Made by a program: the position numbers and the translations under genes
Shown: positions 18,796-27,422 of the stretch, piece by piece
How positions within the stretch are numbered: the stretch's first letter is position 1
Layout of the letters: each line of letters begins with the position of its first letter
The notes under the pieces: generated by a model
Seen by the model: the letters and a program-made list of their open reading frames with translations, nothing else
Told to the model about the DNA's origin: nothing
Database searches by the model: none
Source of the DNA: Ferruginibacter sp.
GTDB taxonomy: Bacteria; Bacteroidota; Bacteroidia; Chitinophagales; Chitinophagaceae
DNA length: 64,000 bases
Assembly (NCBI GenBank): GCA_028288705.1
Contig: JAQBNH010000019.1
Coordinates: 1-64,000, forward strand
Reading direction: 5' to 3'

Positions 18796-19245
18796 ATGAA
18801 TTTACATTCTCTTAAGCCTGCAAAAGGCGCAACGCACAAAGAAAAAAGAATTGGCCGTGGTGAGGCGAGTGGTAAAGGTGGAACCTCTACAAAAGGTAAC
18901 AAAGGTGGCCAGAGCCGTGCAGGGTATAAAAGTAAAAAAGCTCATGAAGGCGGACAGATGCCTATCCAGCGCCGGATTCCAAAACGCGGGTTTACCAACA
19001 TCAACCGTGTGGAATATAAAGTGATCAACTTAGGTCAGATCGAACACTACGCAGAGAAATATGGTATTACCGAATTCAGCCTGCAAAACCTTTATGTAAA
19101 TGGTTTGATCAGCCAGAATGACAATGTAAAAATTCTGGGTAACGGCGAACTGAAAGGTAAATTTACCTTCAAAGTAAACGCGGTGAGTGATAAAGCTAAA
19201 GCTGCAATCGAAGCTGCAGGAGGTACTGTAGAAATAGTGAAATAA
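18796..19245 (+). CDS. rplO: 50S ribosomal protein L15
   Basis: 149 residues. MNLHSLKPAKGATHKEKRIG and the long basic glycine-rich arm (GEASGKGGTSTKGNKGGQSR) are typical, as is FEGGQMP in the form HEGGQMPIQRRIPKRGFTN. L15 is a late assembly protein that connects several 23S rRNA domains. A strong terminator lies 17 bases after the stop. Confidence 0.97.
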   Translation: MNLHSLKPAKGATHKEKRIGRGEASGKGGTSTKGNKGGQSRAGYKSKKAHEGGQMPIQRRIPKRGFTNINRVEYKVINLGQIEHYAEKYGITEFSLQNLYVNGLISQNDNVKILGNGELKGKFTFKVNAVSDKAKAAIEAAGGTVEIVK

Positions 19246-19262
19246 TTTCGCGATATTTGCCC

Positions 19263-19290
19263 GACGCATAAAAATTTATGCGTCTTTTTT
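19263..19290 (+). terminator. Strong terminator or attenuator between rplO and secY
   Basis: GACGCATAAA (19263-19272) and TTTATGCGTC (19275-19284) form a perfect stem followed by six T (19285-19290). It lies between two genes usually co-transcribed, 35 bases before the secY start. Confidence 0.85.
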
Positions 19291-19324
19291 CCTTTCAGAG
19301 CAACCATTAAATCGACTTAAGTCA

Positions 19325-20659
19325 GTGAAGAAATTCCTTACAACAATAAAAAATATCTGGAGCATTGAAGAGCTGCGTAAAAAGATAGTATTCACCCTGG
19401 TGTTGCTGTTTATTTATCGTCTTGGTTCTTACATCGTTCTTCCGGGTATTGATCCTAATAAACTGGGTAACCTCCACAACAGCGCGCAAGGCGGTATGCT
19501 TGGGCTCCTGGATGCATTTGTAGGCGGTGCGTTTTCTAAAGCTTCTATTTTCGCCCTGGGTATCATGCCCTATATTTCTGCCTCGATCTTTATGCAGCTG
19601 ATGACCATCCTGGTTCCTCAGATGGCTAAGATCCAGAAAGAAGGCGAGAGTGGCCGCAAAAAGATCAACCAGTGGACCCGTTACCTCACGGTTATCGTAA
19701 CAGCTTTCCAGGCTGCTGCTTATATCGGGTATCTGAAAAGTCCGGGTAATGCAGAAGCACTGATCCCCGCATTTGGTGGTTTATTCTGGCCTTCAACGGT
19801 GATCATCTTAACAGTAGGTACTTTATTCGTAATGTGGTTAGGTGAGAAGATCACTGATAAAGGTTTAGGTAACGGTACATCTATCATCATCATGGTTGGT
19901 ATCCTTGCCCGCCTTCCGCAGGCCTTCCTGCAGGAGTGGGAAGCACGTACCACGAGAGGTGCAGGTGGATTGCTGATCATGCTGGTAGAGGTGGTATTCC
20001 TGATCGCTGTGATCATGGGATTGATCCTGCTGGTTCAGGGAACACGTAAAGTGCCCGTGAATTATGCGAAGCAAATCGTTGGCAACCGCCAGTTTGGTGG
20101 AGCCCGTAACTTCCTTCCATTAAAAGTGAATGCTGCCGGTGTAATGCCGATCATCTTCGCACAGGCTATCTTATTCCTCCCAACGATTTTCACAGGTTTT
20201 ACCGGTGATGGCTGGGCTAAATATTTTACCGATCATACGAACGTGGTGTACATGATTGTATATTCCGTTTGTGTAATTGCTTTTACTTTCCTTTATACTG
20301 CGTTAATCTTTAACCCGAAGCAAATGGCTGACGAATTAAAGCGTAACAATGGTTTTATCCCGGGTGTAAAACCAGGACAGCCAACTGCAGATTATATCGG
20401 TACGATCATGGACAGGATCACGTTACCAGGTGCCGTTTTACTGGCATTCGTGGGTATCCTTCCGGGTATCTTCCAGGTGATCTTCGGTATGCAACAGAGT
20501 TTCTCTACTTTCTTCGGTGGTACTTCATTGCTGATTATGGTAGGTGTTATCCTCGATACATTGCAACAGATCGAAACACAATTACTGATGCGCCAGTACG
20601 ATGGCCTGATGACCAGTGGAAGAGTGCAGGGCCGTCAGCAAGTTGCGTCAGGCATTTAA
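19325..20659 (+). CDS. secY: Preprotein translocase subunit SecY
   Basis: 444 residues forming the channel of the Sec translocon in the inner membrane; ten membrane helices are expected and visible as hydrophobic blocks (for instance FTLVLLFIYRLGSYIVLPGI and FALGIMPYISASIFMQLMTI). The cytoplasmic loop 5 arginine region and the family motifs are in place (RQFGGARNFLPLKVNAAGVMPI region). The start is GTG at 19325 (GTG AAG AAA), as no ATG fits upstream. The gene is isolated by a terminator on each side, so it may rely on read-through or an unseen promoter. Confidence 0.97.
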   Translation: MKKFLTTIKNIWSIEELRKKIVFTLVLLFIYRLGSYIVLPGIDPNKLGNLHNSAQGGMLGLLDAFVGGAFSKASIFALGIMPYISASIFMQLMTILVPQMAKIQKEGESGRKKINQWTRYLTVIVTAFQAAAYIGYLKSPGNAEALIPAFGGLFWPSTVIILTVGTLFVMWLGEKITDKGLGNGTSIIIMVGILARLPQAFLQEWEARTTRGAGGLLIMLVEVVFLIAVIMGLILLVQGTRKVPVNYAKQIVGNRQFGGARNFLPLKVNAAGVMPIIFAQAILFLPTIFTGFTGDGWAKYFTDHTNVVYMIVYSVCVIAFTFLYTALIFNPKQMADELKRNNGFIPGVKPGQPTADYIGTIMDRITLPGAVLLAFVGILPGIFQVIFGMQQSFSTFFGGTSLLIMVGVILDTLQQIETQLLMRQYDGLMTSGRVQGRQQVASGI

Positions 20660-20683
20660 GCTTAAACTTTAATTAATTTATAT

Positions 20684-20717
20684 AAACCCTGACGACAAAA
20701 TCGTTGGGGTTTGTTTT
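20684..20717 (+). terminator. Terminator between secY and map
   Basis: AAACCCTGACGA (20684-20695) pairs with TCGTTGGGGTTT (20701-20712) over 12 positions, two of them G-T, with loop CAAAA, then GTTTT. The following TTAATTTG (20716-20723), close to the -7 consensus, lies 8 bases before the map ATG. Confidence 0.75.
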
Positions 20718-20730
20718 AATTTGCAGGCAG

Positions 20731-21534
20731 ATGATACATTATAAATCAGCAGAAGAGATCGAGATCATGCGGCATAGTTGCCTGCTGGTTGGCGACGCAC
20801 ACGCTACAGCAGCCAAATTGCTTCGCGAAGGGATGACAACCTTAGAGGTTAATCAAATCGTGGAGGAATTTATCCTGGATAATGGCGGCATTCCTTCCTT
20901 TAAAAATTACAACGGCTTCCCTGCAGCGACCTGTATTTCGATGAATGAAGCAGTTGTGCATGGTTTCCCGGGCAAGCATATCCTGAAAAGCGGCGATATT
21001 ATTTCACTCGATATCGGCGTGTACAAAAATGGCTTTCATGGCGACAGTGCCTATACTTACGCGATCGGGGAAGTATCTCCGGAAGTGAAGCAATTATTGA
21101 AAGTGACAAAACAATCTTTATATATCGGCCTGCAGAAAGCAAGGCAAGGTAACCGTATCGGGGATATTGCCAACGCGATCCAGGAATATACAGAGAAGCA
21201 GCATGGCTATGGTGTTGTGCGCGAGTTGGTGGGGCATGGATTGGGCAGAAGCCTGCATGAAGATCCGCAGGTGCCGAATTATGGCAAGAAAGGCACGGGT
21301 GCAAAATTGAAAGCAGGCATGGTACTGGCAGTTGAGCCAATGATCAATATGGGGGTGAAAGAAGTGGTGCACCTGGATGATGGCTGGACGGTGCTGACGA
21401 AAGACCGCAAACCTTCCGCGCATTTTGAACATGATGTATGCATTACTTCAGGTGACCCGGATATTCTTACGTCGTTCCAGGCGATTGAAGCAGCAGAACA
21501 AGCCAATGCGAACCTTAGCTGGAGTTATGATTAA
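20731..21534 (+). CDS. map: Methionine aminopeptidase, type I
   Basis: This enzyme removes the initiator methionine from new proteins. 267 residues from the ATG at 20731; a longer reading would start at a TTG within the terminator hairpin. The five metal ligands of the family are present: Asp94, Asp105, His169 (in VGHGLGRSLHE), Glu202 (in AVEPMINMG) and Glu233 (in HFEHDVCIT). In Bacteroidota map normally stands between secY and infA in the ribosomal cluster. Here it is still next to secY, but infA and the alpha-operon genes do not follow it. Confidence 0.96.
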   Translation: MIHYKSAEEIEIMRHSCLLVGDAHATAAKLLREGMTTLEVNQIVEEFILDNGGIPSFKNYNGFPAATCISMNEAVVHGFPGKHILKSGDIISLDIGVYKNGFHGDSAYTYAIGEVSPEVKQLLKVTKQSLYIGLQKARQGNRIGDIANAIQEYTEKQHGYGVVRELVGHGLGRSLHEDPQVPNYGKKGTGAKLKAGMVLAVEPMINMGVKEVVHLDDGWTVLTKDRKPSAHFEHDVCITSGDPDILTSFQAIEAAEQANANLSWSYD

Positions 21535-21569
21535 CCCGCTCCGCCATTCCCTCAAATAATTTTATTATC

Positions 21570-22820
21570 ATGAACCAGATGAAACTTGTAGTGATCGGTG
21601 GCGGTGCTGCAGGTTTTTTTTGTGCGGTGAATGCTGCAAGGCTTTATCCCGGCGCACAGGTCACGATCCTGGAGAAATCCGGGAAGTTATTAAGCAAAGT
21701 GAAAGTGAGTGGCGGCGGGCGTTGTAACGTAACGCATGCCTGTTTCAGCATGGCAGAAATGCTGAAGAAATATCCGCGCGGTGCTTCATTTTTGAAGAAA
21801 GCCTTTCATCATTTCTTTACAACTGATACCGTTGCCTGGTTTGAAGAACGGCATGTGGGTTTAAAAACTGAAGGGGATGGCCGGATGTTTCCGTCCACTG
21901 ATTCTTCACAATCGATCATCAATTGTTTATTACAGGAAGCCGATAAATATAAGGTCGAAATTTTGATGAATGCGGATGTTAAGGAGATCAGGCAACAAGC
22001 CGCGAAAGGCTTTGAATTGATCCTTGCTACCAAAACCATCTATGCCGATAAGGTATGTATCGCCTGTGGCGGCTATCCCAAAGCTTCCGGCTTCGACTGG
22101 CTGGAAAAGCTGGGCCATAGTTATGAATTGCCGGTTCCATCCTTGTTTACTTTTAATATGCCAGGCAATTCTATTACAACACTGATGGGCATAACGGTGG
22201 AAAATGTGACGGTGAAAATTGCGGGAACAAAATTGCAACAGGAAGGCCCGTTGTTGATTACGCATTGGGGCATGAGCGGACCGGCGATCTTAAAATTATC
22301 GGCCTGGGCTGCGCGCGACCTCGAGCAAAAGAATTATGCGTTTACGGCAATAGTCAACTGGTTACCGGCTTTCAATGAAAATTCTTTAAAGGAGAAACTA
22401 CTGCAGGTAAGGTTCGATCTTGCCGCACAAAAGATCGTCAACAGGAATCCCTTCGGGCTGCCTTCACGGCTGTGGGAATATTTGCTGATCAATTGCGGTA
22501 TCTCCGTAGATCTGCGCTGGGCCGATCTTCCGGCGAAAGAACAAAATAAGCTGGTTAAAATATTGTGCTCGCATGAGTTTGCGGTAAAAGGGAAAACAAC
22601 CTTTAAAGAAGAGTTCGTTACGGCAGGGGGTATACGCACTTCGGAGATCGATGTGAACACGATGCAGAGTAAAATTGTGCCCGGGTTATTTTTTGCGGGT
22701 GAGGTGATCGATGTAGATGGTGTTACCGGCGGGTTCAATTTTCAAAATGCGTGGACAACCGGTTGGATCGCTGCGAAGGGATTTGCAGATGCCGGCACGG
22801 GTGCAATGAACGGAGGTTGA
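21570..22820 (+). CDS. HI0933-family NAD(P)/FAD-dependent flavoprotein (BaiN/YhiN type)
   Basis: 416 residues. The N-terminal FAD-binding Rossmann motif is VVIGGGAAGFFCAVNAARL (residues 6-24), followed by LEKSGKLLSKVKVSGGGRCN, the hallmark of this family. The C-terminal FAD contact is GLFFAGEVIDVDGVTGGFNF. Members are soluble flavoproteins; BaiN acts on bile acids in gut bacteria, but most members have no known substrate. It follows map by 35 bases, probably in the same operon, then lptF/G-like after 74 bases. Confidence 0.85.
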   Translation: MNQMKLVVIGGGAAGFFCAVNAARLYPGAQVTILEKSGKLLSKVKVSGGGRCNVTHACFSMAEMLKKYPRGASFLKKAFHHFFTTDTVAWFEERHVGLKTEGDGRMFPSTDSSQSIINCLLQEADKYKVEILMNADVKEIRQQAAKGFELILATKTIYADKVCIACGGYPKASGFDWLEKLGHSYELPVPSLFTFNMPGNSITTLMGITVENVTVKIAGTKLQQEGPLLITHWGMSGPAILKLSAWAARDLEQKNYAFTAIVNWLPAFNENSLKEKLLQVRFDLAAQKIVNRNPFGLPSRLWEYLLINCGISVDLRWADLPAKEQNKLVKILCSHEFAVKGKTTFKEEFVTAGGIRTSEIDVNTMQSKIVPGLFFAGEVIDVDGVTGGFNFQNAWTTGWIAAKGFADAGTGAMNGG

Positions 22821-22894
22821 TTTAACATTAGCTTACACAACAACTGGACGCAACGCAGCATCGTTATCAATTATAAATTATCTTTCCAGCAGGA

Positions 22895-23989
22895 ATGAAA
22901 ATCATAGACAGATACATCATCATTAAGTACCTCAGCACCTTTTTCTTTTGCCTGATACTTTTTACAGCGATCGTTGTAGTGGTGGATATCAGTGAGAAAA
23001 CAGACGATTTTGTAAAGTCTAATTTAACGGCCTGGCAGATCTTTAATGATTATTATCTCGGCTTCATTCCGCGCATTGATGCCATGCTGTTTCCCTTGTT
23101 TATTTTCATTTCCGTTATCTTTTTTACATCTAAAATGGCGGAGCGTTCGGAGATCATCGCGATCCTCAGCAGCGGCGTAAGCTTCCGGCGGTTCATGTTG
23201 CCTTACCTTGTTGGTGGTGCGTTTTTATCATTGATGTTATGGCTCGGCTATCAATACCTCGTGCCCCGGGCCAACAGGAAGTGGGGAGATTTTAATAAGA
23301 ATTATATTGACGTAAATGCCGGCATCAACAATACCAATAAGACTTACCAGCAGAATATTTATTTCAGGTTGGATTCTAATTCCTATGTCGGGATTAAAGG
23401 GTACGATACGGTCTCGAAATCCGGCACCGGTTTTTTCCTGCAGCGTTTTCGCAACAACCAGCTTGTATATAACCTGCGCGCCTCTGCATTTAACTGGGAT
23501 ACTGCTTCAAAGAAATGGATGCTCACACAGATCACGGAAAGAAATTTTCATCCCATCACAGAGGATGTCCGGGTGATCAATAGCGCTTTGATGAATTACA
23601 ATTTTAAACCTAGTGCGCTGCGTAAAGATGATTACCTGAAAGACCAGATGACCACGCCCGACCTGGATGAATTTATCCGTGCGGAAAAAATGCGTGGCTC
23701 TGAATCGTTAAGTACGCTGGAAGTTGAACGGTATAACCGCGATGCGATACCCGTATCTGTTTTTATCTTAACCGTGATCGGTGTTTCACTGGCCTCGCGG
23801 CGTGTGCGGGGCGGAAGCGGTGCGCATCTTGCCGTTGGTGTAGTGATCAGTGTCGCCTATATTCTTTTCAGTCGTTTCAGCGTTGTATTTGCAACGAAAG
23901 GTTCCTTCACCCCATGGCTCGCCGCATGGACGCCAAACTTCATCTTTGGCTTGCTGGCCTTCTACCTGTATAAGCGCGCTCCTAAATAG
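22895..23989 (+). CDS. LptF/LptG-family permease
   Basis: 364 residues with six expected membrane helices: one at 15-38 (FFFCLILFTAIVVVVDIS), two at 60-110 (MLFPLFIFISVIFFTSKMAE, FMLPYLVGGAFLSLMLWLGY), a periplasmic beta-jellyroll-like middle and three at the end (IPVSVFILTVIGVSLASRRV, HLAVGVVISVAYILFSRFSV, FIFGLLAFYLYKRA). LptF and LptG form the membrane part of the ABC transporter that pulls lipopolysaccharide out of the inner membrane. Bacteroidota usually carry these genes singly, away from lptB, as here. I cannot say whether it is F or G. Confidence 0.85.
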   Translation: MKIIDRYIIIKYLSTFFFCLILFTAIVVVVDISEKTDDFVKSNLTAWQIFNDYYLGFIPRIDAMLFPLFIFISVIFFTSKMAERSEIIAILSSGVSFRRFMLPYLVGGAFLSLMLWLGYQYLVPRANRKWGDFNKNYIDVNAGINNTNKTYQQNIYFRLDSNSYVGIKGYDTVSKSGTGFFLQRFRNNQLVYNLRASAFNWDTASKKWMLTQITERNFHPITEDVRVINSALMNYNFKPSALRKDDYLKDQMTTPDLDEFIRAEKMRGSESLSTLEVERYNRDAIPVSVFILTVIGVSLASRRVRGGSGAHLAVGVVISVAYILFSRFSVVFATKGSFTPWLAAWTPNFIFGLLAFYLYKRAPK

Positions 23990-24258
23990 GGTATTCTTCC
24001 GCCGCCTGTAAACTTTATAGCAAAACTTTTGTTTAACCAAGGCAGTCATCGTAATTTTAGACATCAAAAAATCGTTGCATTCATCGCTTCTTACAATCCC
24101 GGGTTAATGCGTTTGTCCGGCCTAAGTGCGACAATTTTTGCGGGCCATAAATGTTTTATCTCCCCAAAAAAAATGGTTGCAATGCTGCCTAAAATTGCCC
24201 CGCATACCGCGTAGTCAATTGTCAACTTTGATACTTTAACACTCAACAATATCAATTT

Positions 24259-25584
24259 ATGGGAATTATTAAAGACAGGTTTAAGGAAAAAGCAGACCAG
24301 GTTTCTGCGGAGATCAAAGAGCTGTTGAAAGAACATGGCGAGAAAAAAATCGGGGAGGTTACCCTTTCACAGGTGTACCAGGGCATGCGGGGTATGACGG
24401 GGCTTGTAACAGAAACATCGTTACTGGATGCGCAGGAAGGCATTCGTTTCCGTGGTTATTCAATCCCGGAATTACAACAAAAATTACCTAAAGCAGAAGG
24501 CGGTTCTGAACCGTTGCCGGAAGGATTATTTTACCTCATGCTTGTAGGTGAACTCCCTTCAGAAGAAGATGTAAATCATATCAGCAGCGTATGGCAACGT
24601 CGCAGCCATGTACCTAACCATGTGTTCGCGAGTATCGAAGCATTGCCTGTAACAGCTCATCCGATGACACAATTCGTTGTGGCGATCATGAGCCTGCAAA
24701 CAGAAAGTGAATTCGCGCGCCGTTATGCAAAGGGCATGAACAAAAAAGATTACTGGGATGCTACTTTTGATGATGCGATGGACCTGATCGCACGTCTCCC
24801 ACGCATTGCTGCCTATATCTATCGTCGTAAATATAAAAACGGGGAGCATATCCAACCGAATGGATTATTGGATTGGGCAGGAAATTTTGCGCACATGATG
24901 GGTTTCCAGGATGAAGGATTTAAAGAGCTGATGCGGTTGTACATGACGATCCACGCGGATCATGAAGGTGGAAATGTTTCTGCTCATACAACACATCTTG
25001 TGGGTTCTGCATTGAGCGATCCTTATTTAAGTCTGGCTGCAGGCATGAACGGGTTGGCAGGTCCTTTACATGGCCTGGCAAACCAGGAAGTGATCAAATG
25101 GATCTTTGAATTGCGCGAGCAGATCGGCAACGAATCACCAACAAAAGAGCAGATAGAAGAATATGTGAAGAAGACCTTAAGCGAAGGAAAAGTTGTTCCG
25201 GGTTATGGTCATGCTGTATTGCGTAAAACAGATCCGCGTTTTACTGCGCAAATGGAATTTGGTAAAAAGCATTTACCCGATGATCCTTTAGTGAATACGA
25301 TCTGGAATGTATATGAAGCTGTTCCACCGATCCTGCAATCCATTGCAAAGATCAAGAATCCATGGCCGAATGTGGATGCGCATAGTGGTGCATTACTCGT
25401 GCATTATGGCATGAAGGAATATGAATTTTATACCGTGTTGTTTGGCGTGTCACGTGCACTGGGTGTATTGGCCAGCCTTTGCTGGGACAGGGCTTTGGGC
25501 TTCCCACTGGAACGTCCGAAATCCATTACGACAGACCTTGTTAAATTATGGCTGGAAGGAAAAGACAATATCTGGGGAGATTAA
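24259..25584 (+). CDS. Citrate synthase of the mitochondrial (eukaryotic) type
   Basis: 441 residues. It condenses oxaloacetate and acetyl-CoA to citrate. Catalytic residues are His271 (in GPLHGLANQE), His318 (in GYGHAVLRKTDPR) and Asp373 (in NVDAHSGALL), matching the three of the pig heart enzyme. Long stretches are nearly those of animal citrate synthase: HADHEGGNVSAHTTHLVGSA, NGLAGPLHGLANQEV, VLFGVSRALGVLA, RALGFPLERPKS. The N-terminal region shows no targeting peptide. The usual bacterial hexameric type has a different N-terminal domain and NADH site, which I do not see. A terminator follows. Confidence 0.93.
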   Translation: MGIIKDRFKEKADQVSAEIKELLKEHGEKKIGEVTLSQVYQGMRGMTGLVTETSLLDAQEGIRFRGYSIPELQQKLPKAEGGSEPLPEGLFYLMLVGELPSEEDVNHISSVWQRRSHVPNHVFASIEALPVTAHPMTQFVVAIMSLQTESEFARRYAKGMNKKDYWDATFDDAMDLIARLPRIAAYIYRRKYKNGEHIQPNGLLDWAGNFAHMMGFQDEGFKELMRLYMTIHADHEGGNVSAHTTHLVGSALSDPYLSLAAGMNGLAGPLHGLANQEVIKWIFELREQIGNESPTKEQIEEYVKKTLSEGKVVPGYGHAVLRKTDPRFTAQMEFGKKHLPDDPLVNTIWNVYEAVPPILQSIAKIKNPWPNVDAHSGALLVHYGMKEYEFYTVLFGVSRALGVLASLCWDRALGFPLERPKSITTDLVKLWLEGKDNIWGD

Positions 25585-25593
25585 TTCCTTTAG

Positions 25594-25628
25594 AAAAAAG
25601 CCCTGCTTAATAGCGGGGCTTTTTTTTA
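25594..25628 (+). terminator. Terminator of citrate synthase gene
   Basis: A GC-rich stem GCCCTGC (25600-25606) with GCGGGGC (25613-25619), extended by A6 on the left and T8 on the right; one G-T pair. Confidence 0.9.
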
Positions 25629-25650
25629 TAGAAAATGGTAAGATATGTTC

Positions 25651-26076
25651 TTAGTTTTTTATCGGGGGCAGCACGATATTGTGCCGCCAGTATTCTACGA
25701 TCGCCAAGGCAATCCCTTTCAAAGAATTGATATCATTGGGCTTTTTGAAATAGCCTTGTACAGACAAATTAAAGGCTTCATCCAAAAGCGGTTCTGAAGT
25801 GGCGGTAGAAAGAAAGACAAAGGGAATCCGTTTTCTGCGGAGATTGTTGTCTTCGTTTATCACGCGTTTAAAAGCCAGTCCGTCCATTTTAGGCATGCTG
25901 ATGTCGCTGATGATAATAAAAGGTAATTCCGGCGTTTGCTTCAGGTATTCGAGTGCCGAAACGGGGTTATCGAAGCAACGGAACTGGTTCTGCACGCCGA
26001 TCTCCTGGAATACATTCATTAGTAATTCGCAATCATCATTATCGTCTTCAACAATTACTATCGGGCTAAGTTTCAT
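25651..26076 (-). CDS. Lone single-domain response regulator
   Basis: 141 residues, receiver domain only. Acidic pocket Glu10-Asp11-Asp12, phosphoacceptor Asp58 in IIISDISMPKMDG, the Ser/Thr at VFLSTAT (90-91) and Lys111-Lys112 before Pro (FKKPND). It resembles the receiver proteins that Bacteroidota use as partners of orphan kinases. No kinase stands next to it. The 26077-26221 stretch upstream shows nothing else. Confidence 0.88.
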   Translation of the reverse strand: MKLSPIVIVEDDNDDCELLMNVFQEIGVQNQFRCFDNPVSALEYLKQTPELPFIIISDISMPKMDGLAFKRVINEDNNLRRKRIPFVFLSTATSEPLLDEAFNLSVQGYFKKPNDINSLKGIALAIVEYWRHNIVLPPIKN

Positions 26077-26221
26077 AATAATCTTTTTACGTGCAGAATC
26101 CCTGGCGTATGGTCAGTTTTGTAAGATACAGTTTATCCATTGTAAGCTATAACATTAAATTTCGGCGCTTGTTAAGGAGTAACTAATGGAAGAATAAGTT
26201 ACCTGGCAGGAAAGCATAAAA

Positions 26222-26253
26222 TAAAAAAAAGACCTCCATTGAGGAAGTCTTTT
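26222..26253 (-). terminator. Terminator of tRNA-Ala
   Basis: On the minus strand AGACTTCC pairs with GGAGGTCT (one G-T pair) and is followed by a long T-run (the A-run at 26222-26230). It begins 4 bases after the tRNA 3' end. Confidence 0.85.
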
Positions 26254-26257
26254 GTAG

Positions 26258-26331
<74 letters not shown>

Positions 26332-26388
26332 GGGGAATGCAAATATAAAGGCAATGGTATTGGTACCAAAAACTATTTTACCGGGTTT

Positions 26389-27330
26389 TCATAGTGCTGG
26401 TTCCATCATTTTTTTATTTTTTTTCTGCATGATGGAAGCAGGTAACGCGGCCATAATTTCCTCATGCAGGATGGCAAGTAATTTCCTTTTGATGAAACTT
26501 TTTTCGGTGACCAGGCTGATCTCGCGAACGGGCGCCGGAGACTTAAAATAGCGGAGCATTTGCTTTTTAGAAGCAGGCATATCCAGCGTGGCCAGTTCCG
26601 GCAACAACGTGATGCCCTGGCTTTTTTCTACAAACCTTTTTAAAGTTTCTATGCTCCCCGTAGAATAATCAAAATGTTTTTCGATCGCTGCATCTTTTTG
26701 TAAAGCACATAAATTAATCACCTGGGAACGCAGGCAATGCCCTTCTTCCAGCAGCCATAATTTATTTACATCTATATCTCCGGGCAGGAGGAACTTTTTA
26801 TTGTAGAGCTTTTCTTTCTTCGACACATAGGCGACGAACTCTTCATAAAACAACGGATCTTCTACAAGGCCGGTATCCTGCAGAGGAGTGGCGAGGATGC
26901 CGGCATCCAGTGTGCCGTTTTTCAAACGCCGGATAATCTTATCGGTTGTTAATTCACTCACACTGAGTTTTACTTCGGGATATTTCTGCATAAAGTTGTG
27001 CAGGAACAAGGGCAGCAGGTAGGGCGCTAAGGTGGGAATGATGCCCACTTTGATATGCCCGCCGATGATCTTTTTATGTTGCTGTATGAGCTCGGGAACG
27101 AGGCTGGCTTCGGCAAGGATTTTTTTTGCCTGCTCGATGATCTGTATACCGATCTCCGTTGGAATGACGGGGAAATTATTCCTGGAAAAGATTTCTACCT
27201 GCAGTTCTTCTTCCAGTTTCTGCACCTGCAGGCTTAAGGATGGCTGGGCGATAAAGCAGGCTGCTGCGGCCTTTCCGAAATGCCGGTGCCTGTCCAGGGC
27301 GATGATATATTCCAGTTGGGTAATCGTCAT
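26389..27330 (-). CDS. oxyR: Peroxide sensor and activator OxyR (LysR family)
   Basis: 313 residues. N-terminal winged helix-turn-helix: MTITQLEYIIALDRHRHFGK and FIAQPSLSLQVQKLEEEL. The regulatory half holds the two redox cysteines at 199 and 208 (EEGHCLRSQVINLC), exactly the numbering of the Escherichia coli protein, which forms a disulfide when peroxide is present. It is divergent from katA, the classical OxyR target. The end (MQKKNKKMMEPAL) is a basic tail. The divergent spacing of 92 bp contains an OxyR-like half-site. Confidence 0.95.
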   Translation of the reverse strand: MTITQLEYIIALDRHRHFGKAAAACFIAQPSLSLQVQKLEEELQVEIFSRNNFPVIPTEIGIQIIEQAKKILAEASLVPELIQQHKKIIGGHIKVGIIPTLAPYLLPLFLHNFMQKYPEVKLSVSELTTDKIIRRLKNGTLDAGILATPLQDTGLVEDPLFYEEFVAYVSKKEKLYNKKFLLPGDIDVNKLWLLEEGHCLRSQVINLCALQKDAAIEKHFDYSTGSIETLKRFVEKSQGITLLPELATLDMPASKKQMLRYFKSPAPVREISLVTEKSFIKRKLLAILHEEIMAALPASIMQKKNKKMMEPAL

Positions 27331-27333
27331 GTT

Positions 27334-27348
27334 ATAGTCTTTGCCTAT
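27334..27348. promoter_or_regulatory. OxyR-like operator half in the oxyR-katA gap
   Basis: ATAG (27334-27337), seven bases, CTAT (27345-27348): the exact OxyR half-site pattern ATAG-N7-CTAT. After a further seven bases the second half is degenerate (TAAA and GATT). The palindromes TGATATCA (27348-27355) and AATCGATT (27363-27370) are next to it. It lies 4 bases from the oxyR start codon, as expected for self-control. Confidence 0.5.
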
Positions 27349-27391
27349 GATATCATAAAATCAATCGATTAAAGTTATGATTTATTACGAG

Positions 27392-27399
27392 TAGTTTTG
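27392..27399 (+). promoter_or_regulatory. -7 element of the katA promoter
   Basis: TAGTTTTG matches TAnnTTTG perfectly, 23 bases before the katA start. No TTTG is found 19 bases upstream, which fits a promoter needing an activator such as OxyR. Confidence 0.55.
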
Positions 27400-27422
27400 A
27401 GGATAACTCAAACAGCCATACA

